Translations under genes and position numbers: made by a program
Shown: in pieces, positions 8,601 to 15,751 of the stretch
Layout of the letters: each line of letters starts with the position of its first letter
How positions within the stretch are numbered: position 1 is the first letter of the stretch
Assembly (NCBI RefSeq): GCF_024171815.1
Contig: NZ_JAMTCJ010000002.1
Coordinates: forward strand, 1,054,001-1,118,000
DNA length: 64,000 nt
Source: Williamsia maris
GTDB taxonomy: Bacteria; Actinomycetota; Actinomycetes; Mycobacteriales; Mycobacteriaceae
Direction of reading: 5' to 3'
Notes under the pieces: model-generated
What the model was told of the DNA's origin: nothing
Seen by the model: only the letters and a program-made list of their open reading frames with translations
The model's database searches: none

Positions 8601-11030
8601 ATGGACACCGCGACCCTGGTCGCCTGTGAACCCGACGCGTTCGAGAAACCCGCGGACCTGACCGCCGACGTTCTCGCCGGCGGGCTGGAGGTCGACGGGC
8701 CCGGACTCGTCACCGACGTGTCCGGCTGGCAGGCGTTGGTCGGTCCGGGCCGAACCGTCGACGACCTCGACTGGTGGCTCGTCGCCGACCTCGACCACGA
8801 CCACCCGGTGCGGATCCGGTTCGACGGCATCACGTTTCCGGCGACCGTGTTCGTCGACGGCGAGGTCGCGGCGCAGATCGAGTCCATGTTCCTGCCGCAG
8901 TCGGTGGCCGTGACCGCGGGCCCGCACCGCGTCGTGATCCGATTCGGTTCCCTCACGAGGTGGCTGGCCCGCCGCCGCCCGCGGGGGCGGTGGCGTTCGT
9001 CACTGGTCGCCGCCCAGGGGCTCCGCTGGGCCCGGACCACACTGCTCGGCCGCGCACCGGTGTACGCGGGGTCGCCGCCCCCGGTGGGCCTGTGGAAGCC
9101 GGTCACGATCGAGCGCGACGCCACCGTGGACGGGCTCCGCGTCGAGGTCGACGTGTCGAGGGCGACGGTGACCTCGACCGGCCGGTGCGTCGACGTGACC
9201 GGGGCCGAGGTCGACGGCCGGCGGGTGAGCGCGCAGCTCACCGACCCGTCCGGGAACGTGGTCGCCACCGGCTCGACGATCGGCGCCGACGGAGGTCGCT
9301 TCTCGTTGTCCCTCACCGTCGCTGAACCACAACTGTGGTGGCCGAACGGGTATGGACCGCAACCGCTGTACCGGATGACACTCACCCTCGGCGACACCGC
9401 CGTGATCCGAACGGTGGCCTTCCGCACCCTCGGCGCCGACCGCGCCGGTGGGGGCTTCCGGGTGGTGGTCAACGACACCCGGATCTTCTGTCGTGGCGCG
9501 GTGTGGACGGCGGTCGACGGGGTCGGGACGCACGCCGACACCGATCTCGTCCGTGCACGACTGGCGACGCTCGCCGACGCCGGCGCCACGATGGTGCGAC
9601 TGCCCGGTGGCCTGCTCTACGAGGGCAGCGCCTTCTGGGAGGCATGCGCGCACCTCGGCCTGCTGGTGTGGCAGGACGCGATGGTCGCCACGTTCGATCC
9701 GCCGGCCGACCTCGACGCGACCACCCGCCTCGAGCTGGAGACGGTGCTGGCGCAGGTCGGTGGGAACCCGTCGATGGCGGTGGTGAGCGGCGGCAGCGAG
9801 ACCGTGCAACAGCCGGTCATGCTCGGTCTTCCCGCCTCGGAGAGGTCACTGCCGCTGATCGAGACGGTGTTGTCGGCCGCCGCGATCGACGCGGGCATCC
9901 CGTACGTGGAGTCGTCGCCGAGTGCGCCGGCGGACACCGACGACTTCCCCCTGCGCGCCGACACGGGCATCAGCCACTGGTTCGGCGTCGGGGGCTACCG
10001 CCGCCCCATCCACGACGTGGTGACAAGCGGTGTGCGATTCGCCGCCGAGGCACTGGCTTTCGCGATCCCGCCGTCGCCCGCCGCGGTCGAGAGGCACTTC
10101 GGTTCGGCGTTGGTCGCCGGCCACGATCCGGTCTGGAAGGCCGGGGTCCCGCGCGATCGGGGATCGTCGTGGGACTTCGAGGACGTCCGCGACGTGTACG
10201 TCGAGGAGGTGTTCGGCGTCGACCCCGCCGCGGTACGCGGTCGCGACCCCGAGCGGTACCTCCAGCTCGGTCGGATCGCCGTGGGCGAGGCGATGTCCCG
10301 ATGCTTCACGCAGTGGCGGAACGATCCGGCCTGCGGTGGCGCGCTCGTCCTCGCGGCGTCGGACCTGGCTCCCGGGGCCGGGTGGGGCCTGATCGACGTC
10401 GACGGCGAGGCGAAGCTGCCGCTCGCGATGGTGGCGCGAACGTGGGCGTCGGTCGCGCTGTTCGTCCGAGACGGAGGACTCGACGGTGTGCTCGTCGACG
10501 CCGTCAACGACGGTCCGTCGCCCCTCGTCGGGCAGATCACCCTGTATGCCGCCCGCGACGGCGGTGCGATGGTCGCGTCGGGCACCCGCGCGGTGTCGAT
10601 ACCCGCGCGTGGCTCGATCTCCCTGCGCGACAGCGAGATCACGGGTGTGTTCCGCGATCTCTCCGACGCCTACCGCTTCGGACCGCGCACCGCGGACGCG
10701 GTGGAGGCCGTGCTCACCGTCGGCTCAGAGGTGCGGGCGCGCGAGGTCCTCTGCGTCCGTCCCGGGGCACCGACAACGAGTGCGGACCCACCGACGGCAT
10801 CGGCGTACCCGGTCGCGGGTGGCTGGGAACTCGAGATCACCGCCTCCGTCGCGCTCCGATGGGTCGAGATCGACTGTAAAGATTTCGTGCCCGGCGACAA
10901 CGTCTTCCACCTCGTGCCGGGACGGCCCTACCGGGTCGCTCTCCGATCCGACGACGCGGACCGCACTCCTCGTGGGCGTCTCACCACCCCCGATCATCCC
11001 GCTCCGATCACGATCGAGGTGCGGACATGA
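8601..11030 (+). CDS. Glycoside hydrolase family 2-like (beta-mannosidase-like) protein
   Basis: This 809-residue cytosolic protein has a GH2 layout: an N-terminal jelly-roll (about 40-190), an immunoglobulin-like domain (to about 300), a TIM barrel (about 300-560) and C-terminal beta domains. The barrel holds MVRLPGGLLYEGSAFWEACA and LGLLVWQDAM, close to the beta-mannosidase signature. The two catalytic glutamates look conserved: Glu400 in GGSETVQQP (acid/base) and Glu483 in VRFAAEALAF (nucleophile). The usual Asn before the acid/base Glu is Ser here. It has no signal peptide and lies between a DUF1839 gene and a GT4 gene that it overlaps by ATGA, so it probably trims or remodels a glycan intermediate, or acts as a transglycosidase, rather than feeding on external sugar. 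Confidence 0.8.
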   Translation: MDTATLVACEPDAFEKPADLTADVLAGGLEVDGPGLVTDVSGWQALVGPGRTVDDLDWWLVADLDHDHPVRIRFDGITFPATVFVDGEVAAQIESMFLPQSVAVTAGPHRVVIRFGSLTRWLARRRPRGRWRSSLVAAQGLRWARTTLLGRAPVYAGSPPPVGLWKPVTIERDATVDGLRVEVDVSRATVTSTGRCVDVTGAEVDGRRVSAQLTDPSGNVVATGSTIGADGGRFSLSLTVAEPQLWWPNGYGPQPLYRMTLTLGDTAVIRTVAFRTLGADRAGGGFRVVVNDTRIFCRGAVWTAVDGVGTHADTDLVRARLATLADAGATMVRLPGGLLYEGSAFWEACAHLGLLVWQDAMVATFDPPADLDATTRLELETVLAQVGGNPSMAVVSGGSETVQQPVMLGLPASERSLPLIETVLSAAAIDAGIPYVESSPSAPADTDDFPLRADTGISHWFGVGGYRRPIHDVVTSGVRFAAEALAFAIPPSPAAVERHFGSALVAGHDPVWKAGVPRDRGSSWDFEDVRDVYVEEVFGVDPAAVRGRDPERYLQLGRIAVGEAMSRCFTQWRNDPACGGALVLAASDLAPGAGWGLIDVDGEAKLPLAMVARTWASVALFVRDGGLDGVLVDAVNDGPSPLVGQITLYAARDGGAMVASGTRAVSIPARGSISLRDSEITGVFRDLSDAYRFGPRTADAVEAVLTVGSEVRAREVLCVRPGAPTTSADPPTASAYPVAGGWELEITASVALRWVEIDCKDFVPGDNVFHLVPGRPYRVALRSDDADRTPRGRLTTPDHPAPITIEVRT

Positions 11031-12139
11031 GTGGTTCGCGAGTCGCACTCGTCCACGAGCGCCTCACCGAGGTGGCGGGCAGCGAACACGTCGTCGAGCA
11101 GCTGGCCGTCGAGTGGCCGCACTCGCGTCTACGGGTCCCGATCGCCGACGAGCGCGCCGTGGTCGAGGTGTTGCGCGGTCGTGTCGATGCGTCGGTCCTC
11201 GACTCCGCGCATCGCGCGTTGGGGCGACGCACCTACGCGCCGCTGTTGCCCCTCGTACCGACTGCGCTGCGTCGCAGCCATTTCGGTGATGTCGACGCCG
11301 TCATCATCAGCCATCATGCGTTCGCGCTCTCGGCGGCACACGCCGCGGGCGACATCCCCACGATCGCCTATGTGCACTCGCCGGCGCGGTGGGCCTGGGA
11401 TCCGGAGATGCGCGCGGGGGAGGCGTCGGGGCTGCCCGGCCGCGCCGCGCTGGCGGCGTTGGCCGCGGTGGCACGTCGGGCCGAGTCCACGGCGGCGCCG
11501 AAGGTCACGACGGTGGTAGCCAACAGCACCGAGGTCGCCGACCGGATCCGTCGGTGGTGGGGACGCGACGCGGTCGTGGTCCACCCACCGGTGGACACCG
11601 AGCGGTTCACGGTCGACCCGCACGTCCGCCGGGGGGACTTCTTCCTCCTGGCCGGGCGACTGGTCCCCTACAAGCGCCCCGATCTGGCCGTGCGCGCCGC
11701 CCGGCAGGCCGGAGTGCCACTGATGGTGGCGGGATCGGGCCGGTGGCAGCAGCTGTGCGAGGAGGTGGCCGGACCGGGCACCGAGTTCCTCGGACGGGTC
11801 GACGACGAGCAGATGACCGACCTCCAGCGGCGTGCTCGCGCGCTGATCATGCCCGGGGTCGAGGATTTCGGGATCGTCCCCGTGGAGGCCATGGCGTCGG
11901 GTACCCCGGTGATCGCCGTGGGGGAGGGGGGCGCACTCGACACGGTGGTCCCCGGGCTGTCCGGTCAGCTGGTGCCGCCCGGCACCGACGACGAGGTGGT
12001 CGACGGCCTCGCGGCGGCGATGCGTTCGTTCGCCGACGGAGACTACGACGCCACCCGCATCGCGGCGCACGCCGGGACGTTCTCCCGCGCGGAGTTCCGA
12101 CGATCGATGCGTCGCGTCGTCGACGCGGTGGCGACATGA
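11027..12139 (+). CDS. GT4 glycosyltransferase
   Basis: This 370-residue GT-B enzyme shares ATGA with both neighbours. The N-terminus MSGSRVALVHERLTEVAGSE carries the acceptor-side glycine loop. IAYVHSPARWAWD follows, then FFLLAGRLVPYKRPDLAVRAA at the start of the donor domain and GVEDFGIVPVEAMASGTPV with the EX7E motif. The VHSPARWAWD and LVPYKRPD pattern resembles mannosyltransferases of GT4, but the sugar cannot be assigned. It is predicted to act in the cytosol on a polyprenyl-linked acceptor in the same pathway as the other two GT4 enzymes of the cluster. Confidence 0.88.
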   Translation: MSGSRVALVHERLTEVAGSEHVVEQLAVEWPHSRLRVPIADERAVVEVLRGRVDASVLDSAHRALGRRTYAPLLPLVPTALRRSHFGDVDAVIISHHAFALSAAHAAGDIPTIAYVHSPARWAWDPEMRAGEASGLPGRAALAALAAVARRAESTAAPKVTTVVANSTEVADRIRRWWGRDAVVVHPPVDTERFTVDPHVRRGDFFLLAGRLVPYKRPDLAVRAARQAGVPLMVAGSGRWQQLCEEVAGPGTEFLGRVDDEQMTDLQRRARALIMPGVEDFGIVPVEAMASGTPVIAVGEGGALDTVVPGLSGQLVPPGTDDEVVDGLAAAMRSFADGDYDATRIAAHAGTFSRAEFRRSMRRVVDAVAT

Positions 12140-12528
12140 CCTCCGCCCACGTGATCGGTTGCGACCTGGTGGACATCGACGACATGGCCGAATCTGTGTC
12201 GGACTTCGGTGATCGGTTCCTGCGACGGATCTTCACGCCCGGGGAGTTGCGCTCCAGCGACGACGGACGGGATCTCCAGCGCCTCGCGGCGCGGTTCGCC
12301 GCCAAGGAGGCGGTGATCAAGGCGCTCGCGCTGGGCGACGACGCGACGACCCCGACCGAGATCGAGGTGCTGGGTTCCGGATCCGTGCCGCGGATCGTGC
12401 TGCACGGCACGACCGCGGACCGTGCGCGCCTCCGTGGGTGGCGTGATCTGCAGGTGACGTTGTCGCACACCGGCTGTCACGCGATGGCGGTGTTCCTCGC
12501 CGAGGTCACGCTGCCGGCGCCCGGCTGA
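12136..12528 (+). CDS. Holo-acyl-carrier-protein synthase (AcpS-type phosphopantetheinyl transferase)
   Basis: This 130-residue protein starts at the ATGA shared with the GT4 gene. It has the AcpS hallmarks: HVIGCDLVDI at residues 5-14 (Mg-binding Asp), RFAAKEAVIKAL with the conserved Glu and Lys, and VTLSHTGCHAMA. AcpS moves 4'-phosphopantetheine from CoA to a carrier-protein serine. Genomes normally hold a housekeeping acpS elsewhere, so a copy inside this operon suggests specific activation of the variant carrier protein at 7384. It is also possible that this is the genome's only AcpS. It is the last gene of the right arm and converges on the sugar transferase gene. Confidence 0.87.
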   Translation: MTSAHVIGCDLVDIDDMAESVSDFGDRFLRRIFTPGELRSSDDGRDLQRLAARFAAKEAVIKALALGDDATTPTEIEVLGSGSVPRIVLHGTTADRARLRGWRDLQVTLSHTGCHAMAVFLAEVTLPAPG

Positions 12529-12538
12529 TCCCCCGGGC
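12519..12538. terminator. Weak hairpin between convergent genes
   Basis: GCCCGG (12519-12524) and CCGGGC (12533-12538) form a 6-bp stem with an 8-base loop across the acpS stop codon. The convergent sugar transferase gene ends at 12545. There is no T-run, so function as a bidirectional terminator is only plausible. Confidence 0.35.
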
Positions 12539-12544
12539 TGCGGG

Positions 12545-13942
12545 TCAGTAGCCCGTGCCCCGCAGCAACGCACCGAACGTCAGGATGATGATCTTGATGT
12601 CGAGCCAGACGCTCCAGTTGGCGATGTAGTAGTTGTCGTAGACCGCGCGGTCGTCGATGCTGGTGTCGCCGCGCAGCCCGTTGATCGCGGCCCATCCGGT
12701 CAGCCCGACGTTCAGGCGATGCCGGTCCTGATACGACGGCACCGAGCCCTGGAACTGGGCGACGAAATGCGGTCGCTCGGGGCGGGGGCCGACGATGGAC
12801 ATGTCGCCGCGCGCGACGTTCCACAGCTGCGGTAGTTCGTCGATGGACGTCTTGCGGATGAACTTGCCCACCGGGCCCACACGATTGGCGCGGTCGGGTG
12901 CCCAGTCGACGTCGGATGCCGTGGCGGGAACCGGCCGCATCGAGCGGAACTTGTAGAGGTCGAACGGTCGGCCCTCCCGTCCGATCCGCTCCTGGCGGAA
13001 GATGATCGGCGCCTTCGGGTCGGTCAGGAACACCGCCAACGCGGTGGCCGCCAACACCGGTGCGACGAGCAGGATGGCGAACGCGGCCATGACGATGTCG
13101 AAGGCCCGCTTGGCGTGCCAGTACCAGGTGCGCTGTGCGAGGCGCCGGACGTGGATCAGCGGGATGGTGTGGATGCGGTCCATGTCCGAGCTGGCGTGCA
13201 CGAACTCGAAAAGGCGAGGGACGACGAAAATCTCGCATTCGAGGTCGTCGCACTCACGCAGCGGTGACACGAAGTTGGAGTCGGCGGTGCGGCTGTACGC
13301 GACGATGACCGTCTCGATGCCGTACTCCTCGACGATCTCGCGGATCGGGCGGCGGCTGGAGTCGACGGCGACGCCGCTGTCGAGGATCTCGGGAAACGGG
13401 TTGTCGTCCACGACGACCATCACGTCGAGTCCGAGGGCGCGCTGCTCCCCGGCGCTCTGCATCAGCTTGTAGGCCACCTTGCCGCCGCCGATGATGGCCG
13501 TGCGCGTACGCGTGGTGATCCGCCGACGACGAGCGCGCTGCACCCCGAAGTAGAACACCCGGATGACGAACAGCATCGCGGCGACCGCGAGAGCTTCGGC
13601 GACGGCTCGCTGTAGGGGCGTGGCGGCATCGAAGACGATGACCAACGCCAGGGTCGCGATCATCGAGAAGCCGACGAGACGGGGGAGTACCAGCAGTGCC
13701 GACAGGGTGATGCGACTGCGGTACAGGCCGCCGGTGCCGAGGATGCAGACGAACGCAATCGATTCGAGCACCTGCCAGCGTTGATCGGTGGCGTACACGA
13801 TCGCCGCGGCCACGGCGATCAGATCGAGCAGCAGGAGCATGATGTCTATTCGCTGGCGGCCCAGCCGAAGTCGTCTCTGACGGGTGACAGCCAGAGAGTC
13901 GGAAGCGGGCAACGACGGCAGCCCTGTTTCTCTCGTGCTCAT
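12545..13942 (-). CDS. Polyprenyl-phosphate sugar-1-phosphate transferase (initiating EPS enzyme)
   Basis: This 465-residue protein starts at ATG 13942 behind GGGGGA; an in-frame start at 13987 has no better RBS. Four hydrophobic helices (about 35-155) precede a Rossmann-like domain (TAIIGGGKVAYKLMQS). A fifth helix (KRAFDIVMAAFAILLVAPVL) leads to the cytosolic catalytic domain of the bacterial sugar transferase family: RQERIGREGRPFDLYKFRSM, KTSIDELPQLWNV and GDMSIVGPRPERP. Such enzymes link the first sugar phosphate to undecaprenyl phosphate and so start exopolysaccharide or surface-glycan repeat units. It ends convergent to acpS and most likely supplies the lipid-linked acceptor for the three GT4 enzymes. 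Confidence 0.9.
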   Translation of the reverse strand: MSTRETGLPSLPASDSLAVTRQRRLRLGRQRIDIMLLLLDLIAVAAAIVYATDQRWQVLESIAFVCILGTGGLYRSRITLSALLVLPRLVGFSMIATLALVIVFDAATPLQRAVAEALAVAAMLFVIRVFYFGVQRARRRRITTRTRTAIIGGGKVAYKLMQSAGEQRALGLDVMVVVDDNPFPEILDSGVAVDSSRRPIREIVEEYGIETVIVAYSRTADSNFVSPLRECDDLECEIFVVPRLFEFVHASSDMDRIHTIPLIHVRRLAQRTWYWHAKRAFDIVMAAFAILLVAPVLAATALAVFLTDPKAPIIFRQERIGREGRPFDLYKFRSMRPVPATASDVDWAPDRANRVGPVGKFIRKTSIDELPQLWNVARGDMSIVGPRPERPHFVAQFQGSVPSYQDRHRLNVGLTGWAAINGLRGDTSIDDRAVYDNYYIANWSVWLDIKIIILTFGALLRGTGY

Positions 13943-14111
13943 GGTGATCCCCCAGTGCGACACAACCGTGCCGTGCGTACGCGACACGATCCCCCGCGCG
14001 GCCCCCGCCGCGCTCCCCGACCGTCACAGATTCGTGATCGGCCCTTGTTCCGTTACGAATACTACATCGCCGGGTCGCCACGGGGATGTCGTCACGGCGA
14101 CGACCTGTGGA

Positions 14112-15443
14112 CTAGCGGGTGATCTCGCTCGCGGGTGCGGGTTTGCCGAACAGGAAGCCCTGCCCGTGGGTGAAGCCGATCTCGCGCAGCAGATCCACCT
14201 GGTCGTCGTGCTCGACCCCCTCGGCCACCGTGCTGATGTCCAGCGTCGCGGAGAGATGACACACGGCCTCGACGATGCGGCGCTTGACGCCCTCGCGCTC
14301 CATGCCGTCGACCAGGGAACGATCGATCTTGGCGACCGTGATCGGTTGGTCCATCATGTACCGCAGAGCGGCGTACCCGGTGCCCAGGTCGTCGACGCAG
14401 ATGACGCATCCCAGGTCGTGGAGCTCCCGGATCGTCTGTGCCGCCGGGGAATCGGCAGATATCAGGTCACGTTCGGTGACCTCCACCCACAGGGCTCCCG
14501 CGGGTACGCCCTCCGCGATGAGGCACTCTCGGACCAGGGTGGTGAGATCGCGATCGTAAAGTTGTTGCGACGAAAAGTTCACTGAGATGAAGAATGAGTC
14601 GGTGTCGGACAGGGATTCGCGCCACGCCCCGAGTTGTCGGATCGCCTGGGTGACGCCCCACCGTCCGATCGGGACGATCAGAGATGTCTCCTCGGCTGCC
14701 TCGAGGAACTCTCCGGGCAGGCGTAGTCGGCCGTCCACGGTCCAGCGCAGCAGCGACTCGTAACCGACGACCTCGAATGTGTCGAGTTTCACGATCGGTT
14801 GGTAGTGCAGGGTGAAGGCCTCGTCGTCCGACGACGCCAACTCCGCGGCCAGTGCCACCTCCGCGCGCAGGTCGGCGATGGAGACGTCGGCGGCGTACGC
14901 GATGTGGACGCCGGTGGTGACCGATGCGTGTATCGCCCCGATGGCGGCCTGGAGGAGGTCGGCCGGATCGGACGACGGCGAGTCCTCGGGGAACGCGACG
15001 CCGATGTTGTTCTGGATGAAGTACCCGACGCCGCTGACGGTGACCGTCGACGACAATCGCGCCGCGGTGTCGCGGATGAGTTCGGACGCGTCGCGCTGCC
15101 TGATGTCGAAGATGACGCCGCCGTTCGCGGCACCGCCGATGAAGACCCGGGCTCGTGTGCCCAGGAGCTCGGCCACCGCGACCAACGCGGCGCGGCGGAC
15201 CTCCATCGCGATCGCTCGACCGAACGCCGCGGCGATGCGGTCGGACCCGTCGAGTTTGACGGCCAGGAACACCGCGCTCTGTGCGGGGATGTCGGCTGCG
15301 ATGGCGCGGAGTTCGTCGTCGGAGAAAGCGGTGAGAAGACGGCTCGGCGACTCGTGCTGTTCGGTCACCGCTGCCCTCCCGTGCGTGGCGAGTTGATTCA
15401 CGTCGCCCGATGCCGAACCGAAAGAAATGTCGACCGGGACCAT
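14112..15443 (-). CDS. EAL-domain c-di-GMP phosphodiesterase with degenerate GGDEF domain
   Basis: This 443-residue protein starts at ATG 15443. Residues about 55-190 look like a decayed GGDEF domain: FIGGAANGGVIF sits where GGDEF would be, so it should not make c-di-GMP. Residues about 200-440 form an EAL domain with the catalytic set largely intact: GYESLLRW (EAL variant ESL), VNFSSQQL, WVEVTERDL, VDDLGTGYAALRYM, AKIDRSLV and AEGVEHDDQ. It is therefore predicted to hydrolyse c-di-GMP in the cytosol. No membrane or sensor domain is visible. Its position 169 bases upstream of the initiating sugar transferase, on the same strand, suggests c-di-GMP control of the glycan pathway, but this is inference. 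Confidence 0.85.
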   Translation of the reverse strand: MVPVDISFGSASGDVNQLATHGRAAVTEQHESPSRLLTAFSDDELRAIAADIPAQSAVFLAVKLDGSDRIAAAFGRAIAMEVRRAALVAVAELLGTRARVFIGGAANGGVIFDIRQRDASELIRDTAARLSSTVTVSGVGYFIQNNIGVAFPEDSPSSDPADLLQAAIGAIHASVTTGVHIAYAADVSIADLRAEVALAAELASSDDEAFTLHYQPIVKLDTFEVVGYESLLRWTVDGRLRLPGEFLEAAEETSLIVPIGRWGVTQAIRQLGAWRESLSDTDSFFISVNFSSQQLYDRDLTTLVRECLIAEGVPAGALWVEVTERDLISADSPAAQTIRELHDLGCVICVDDLGTGYAALRYMMDQPITVAKIDRSLVDGMEREGVKRRIVEAVCHLSATLDISTVAEGVEHDDQVDLLREIGFTHGQGFLFGKPAPASEITR

Positions 15444-15594
15444 GACGTGACATTGATCATGCCACGGGGCGGGCCCGACAAAGCGTGGTGTCGGCTGCGC
15501 AGGTGACCGATGTCGGCGGTCGGTCCGGGGTCAGAACCCGACCTCACAGGAGGCGTGTGCGCTGCGTGAACTGCCGTGGACAGGCTCGCCGACG

Positions 15595-15634
15595 ACAATC
15601 GCCGCCGATTCGCGAGGAATTCGGCGGCGATTGT
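15595..15634 (-). terminator. 14-bp perfect hairpin downstream of the Fe-S oxidoreductase gene
   Basis: ACAATCGCCGCCGA (15595-15608) pairs perfectly with TCGGCGGCGATTGT (15621-15634) around a 12-base loop. It lies 118 bases beyond the minus-strand stop at 15752. There is no T-run on either side, which is common for actinobacterial terminators. Confidence 0.5.
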
Positions 15635-15641
15635 TCGACGA

Positions 15642-15704
15642 CATTGTGTGGACGACAATGAATTGCGTGGTCGAAACATTTCTCATTGTGTGCAGTCACA
15701 ATGA
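15642..15704. promoter_or_regulatory. Two similar palindromes, possible tandem operator
   Basis: CATTGT...ACAATG (15642-15660) and TCATTGTG-N6-CACAATGA (15683-15704) are related palindromes. Both contain CATTGTGTG on the left and ACAATGAAT on the right, and their centres are about 42 bp apart, close to four helical turns. They lie about 200-260 bases upstream of the EAL gene start. Confidence 0.4.
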
Positions 15705-15751
15705 ATCGATCACGGCTCACGCCGACCGCAATCGAATTGTCCGGCTCTCGA

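Larger units (their letters stand above)
15444..15751. other. 308-base intergenic region
   Basis: No credible gene lies here. It holds the leader of the EAL gene, a 14-bp hairpin (15595-15634) and two similar palindromes (15642-15660, 15683-15704), listed separately. The stretch 15640-15760 is unusually AT-rich for this window. Confidence 0.6.
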
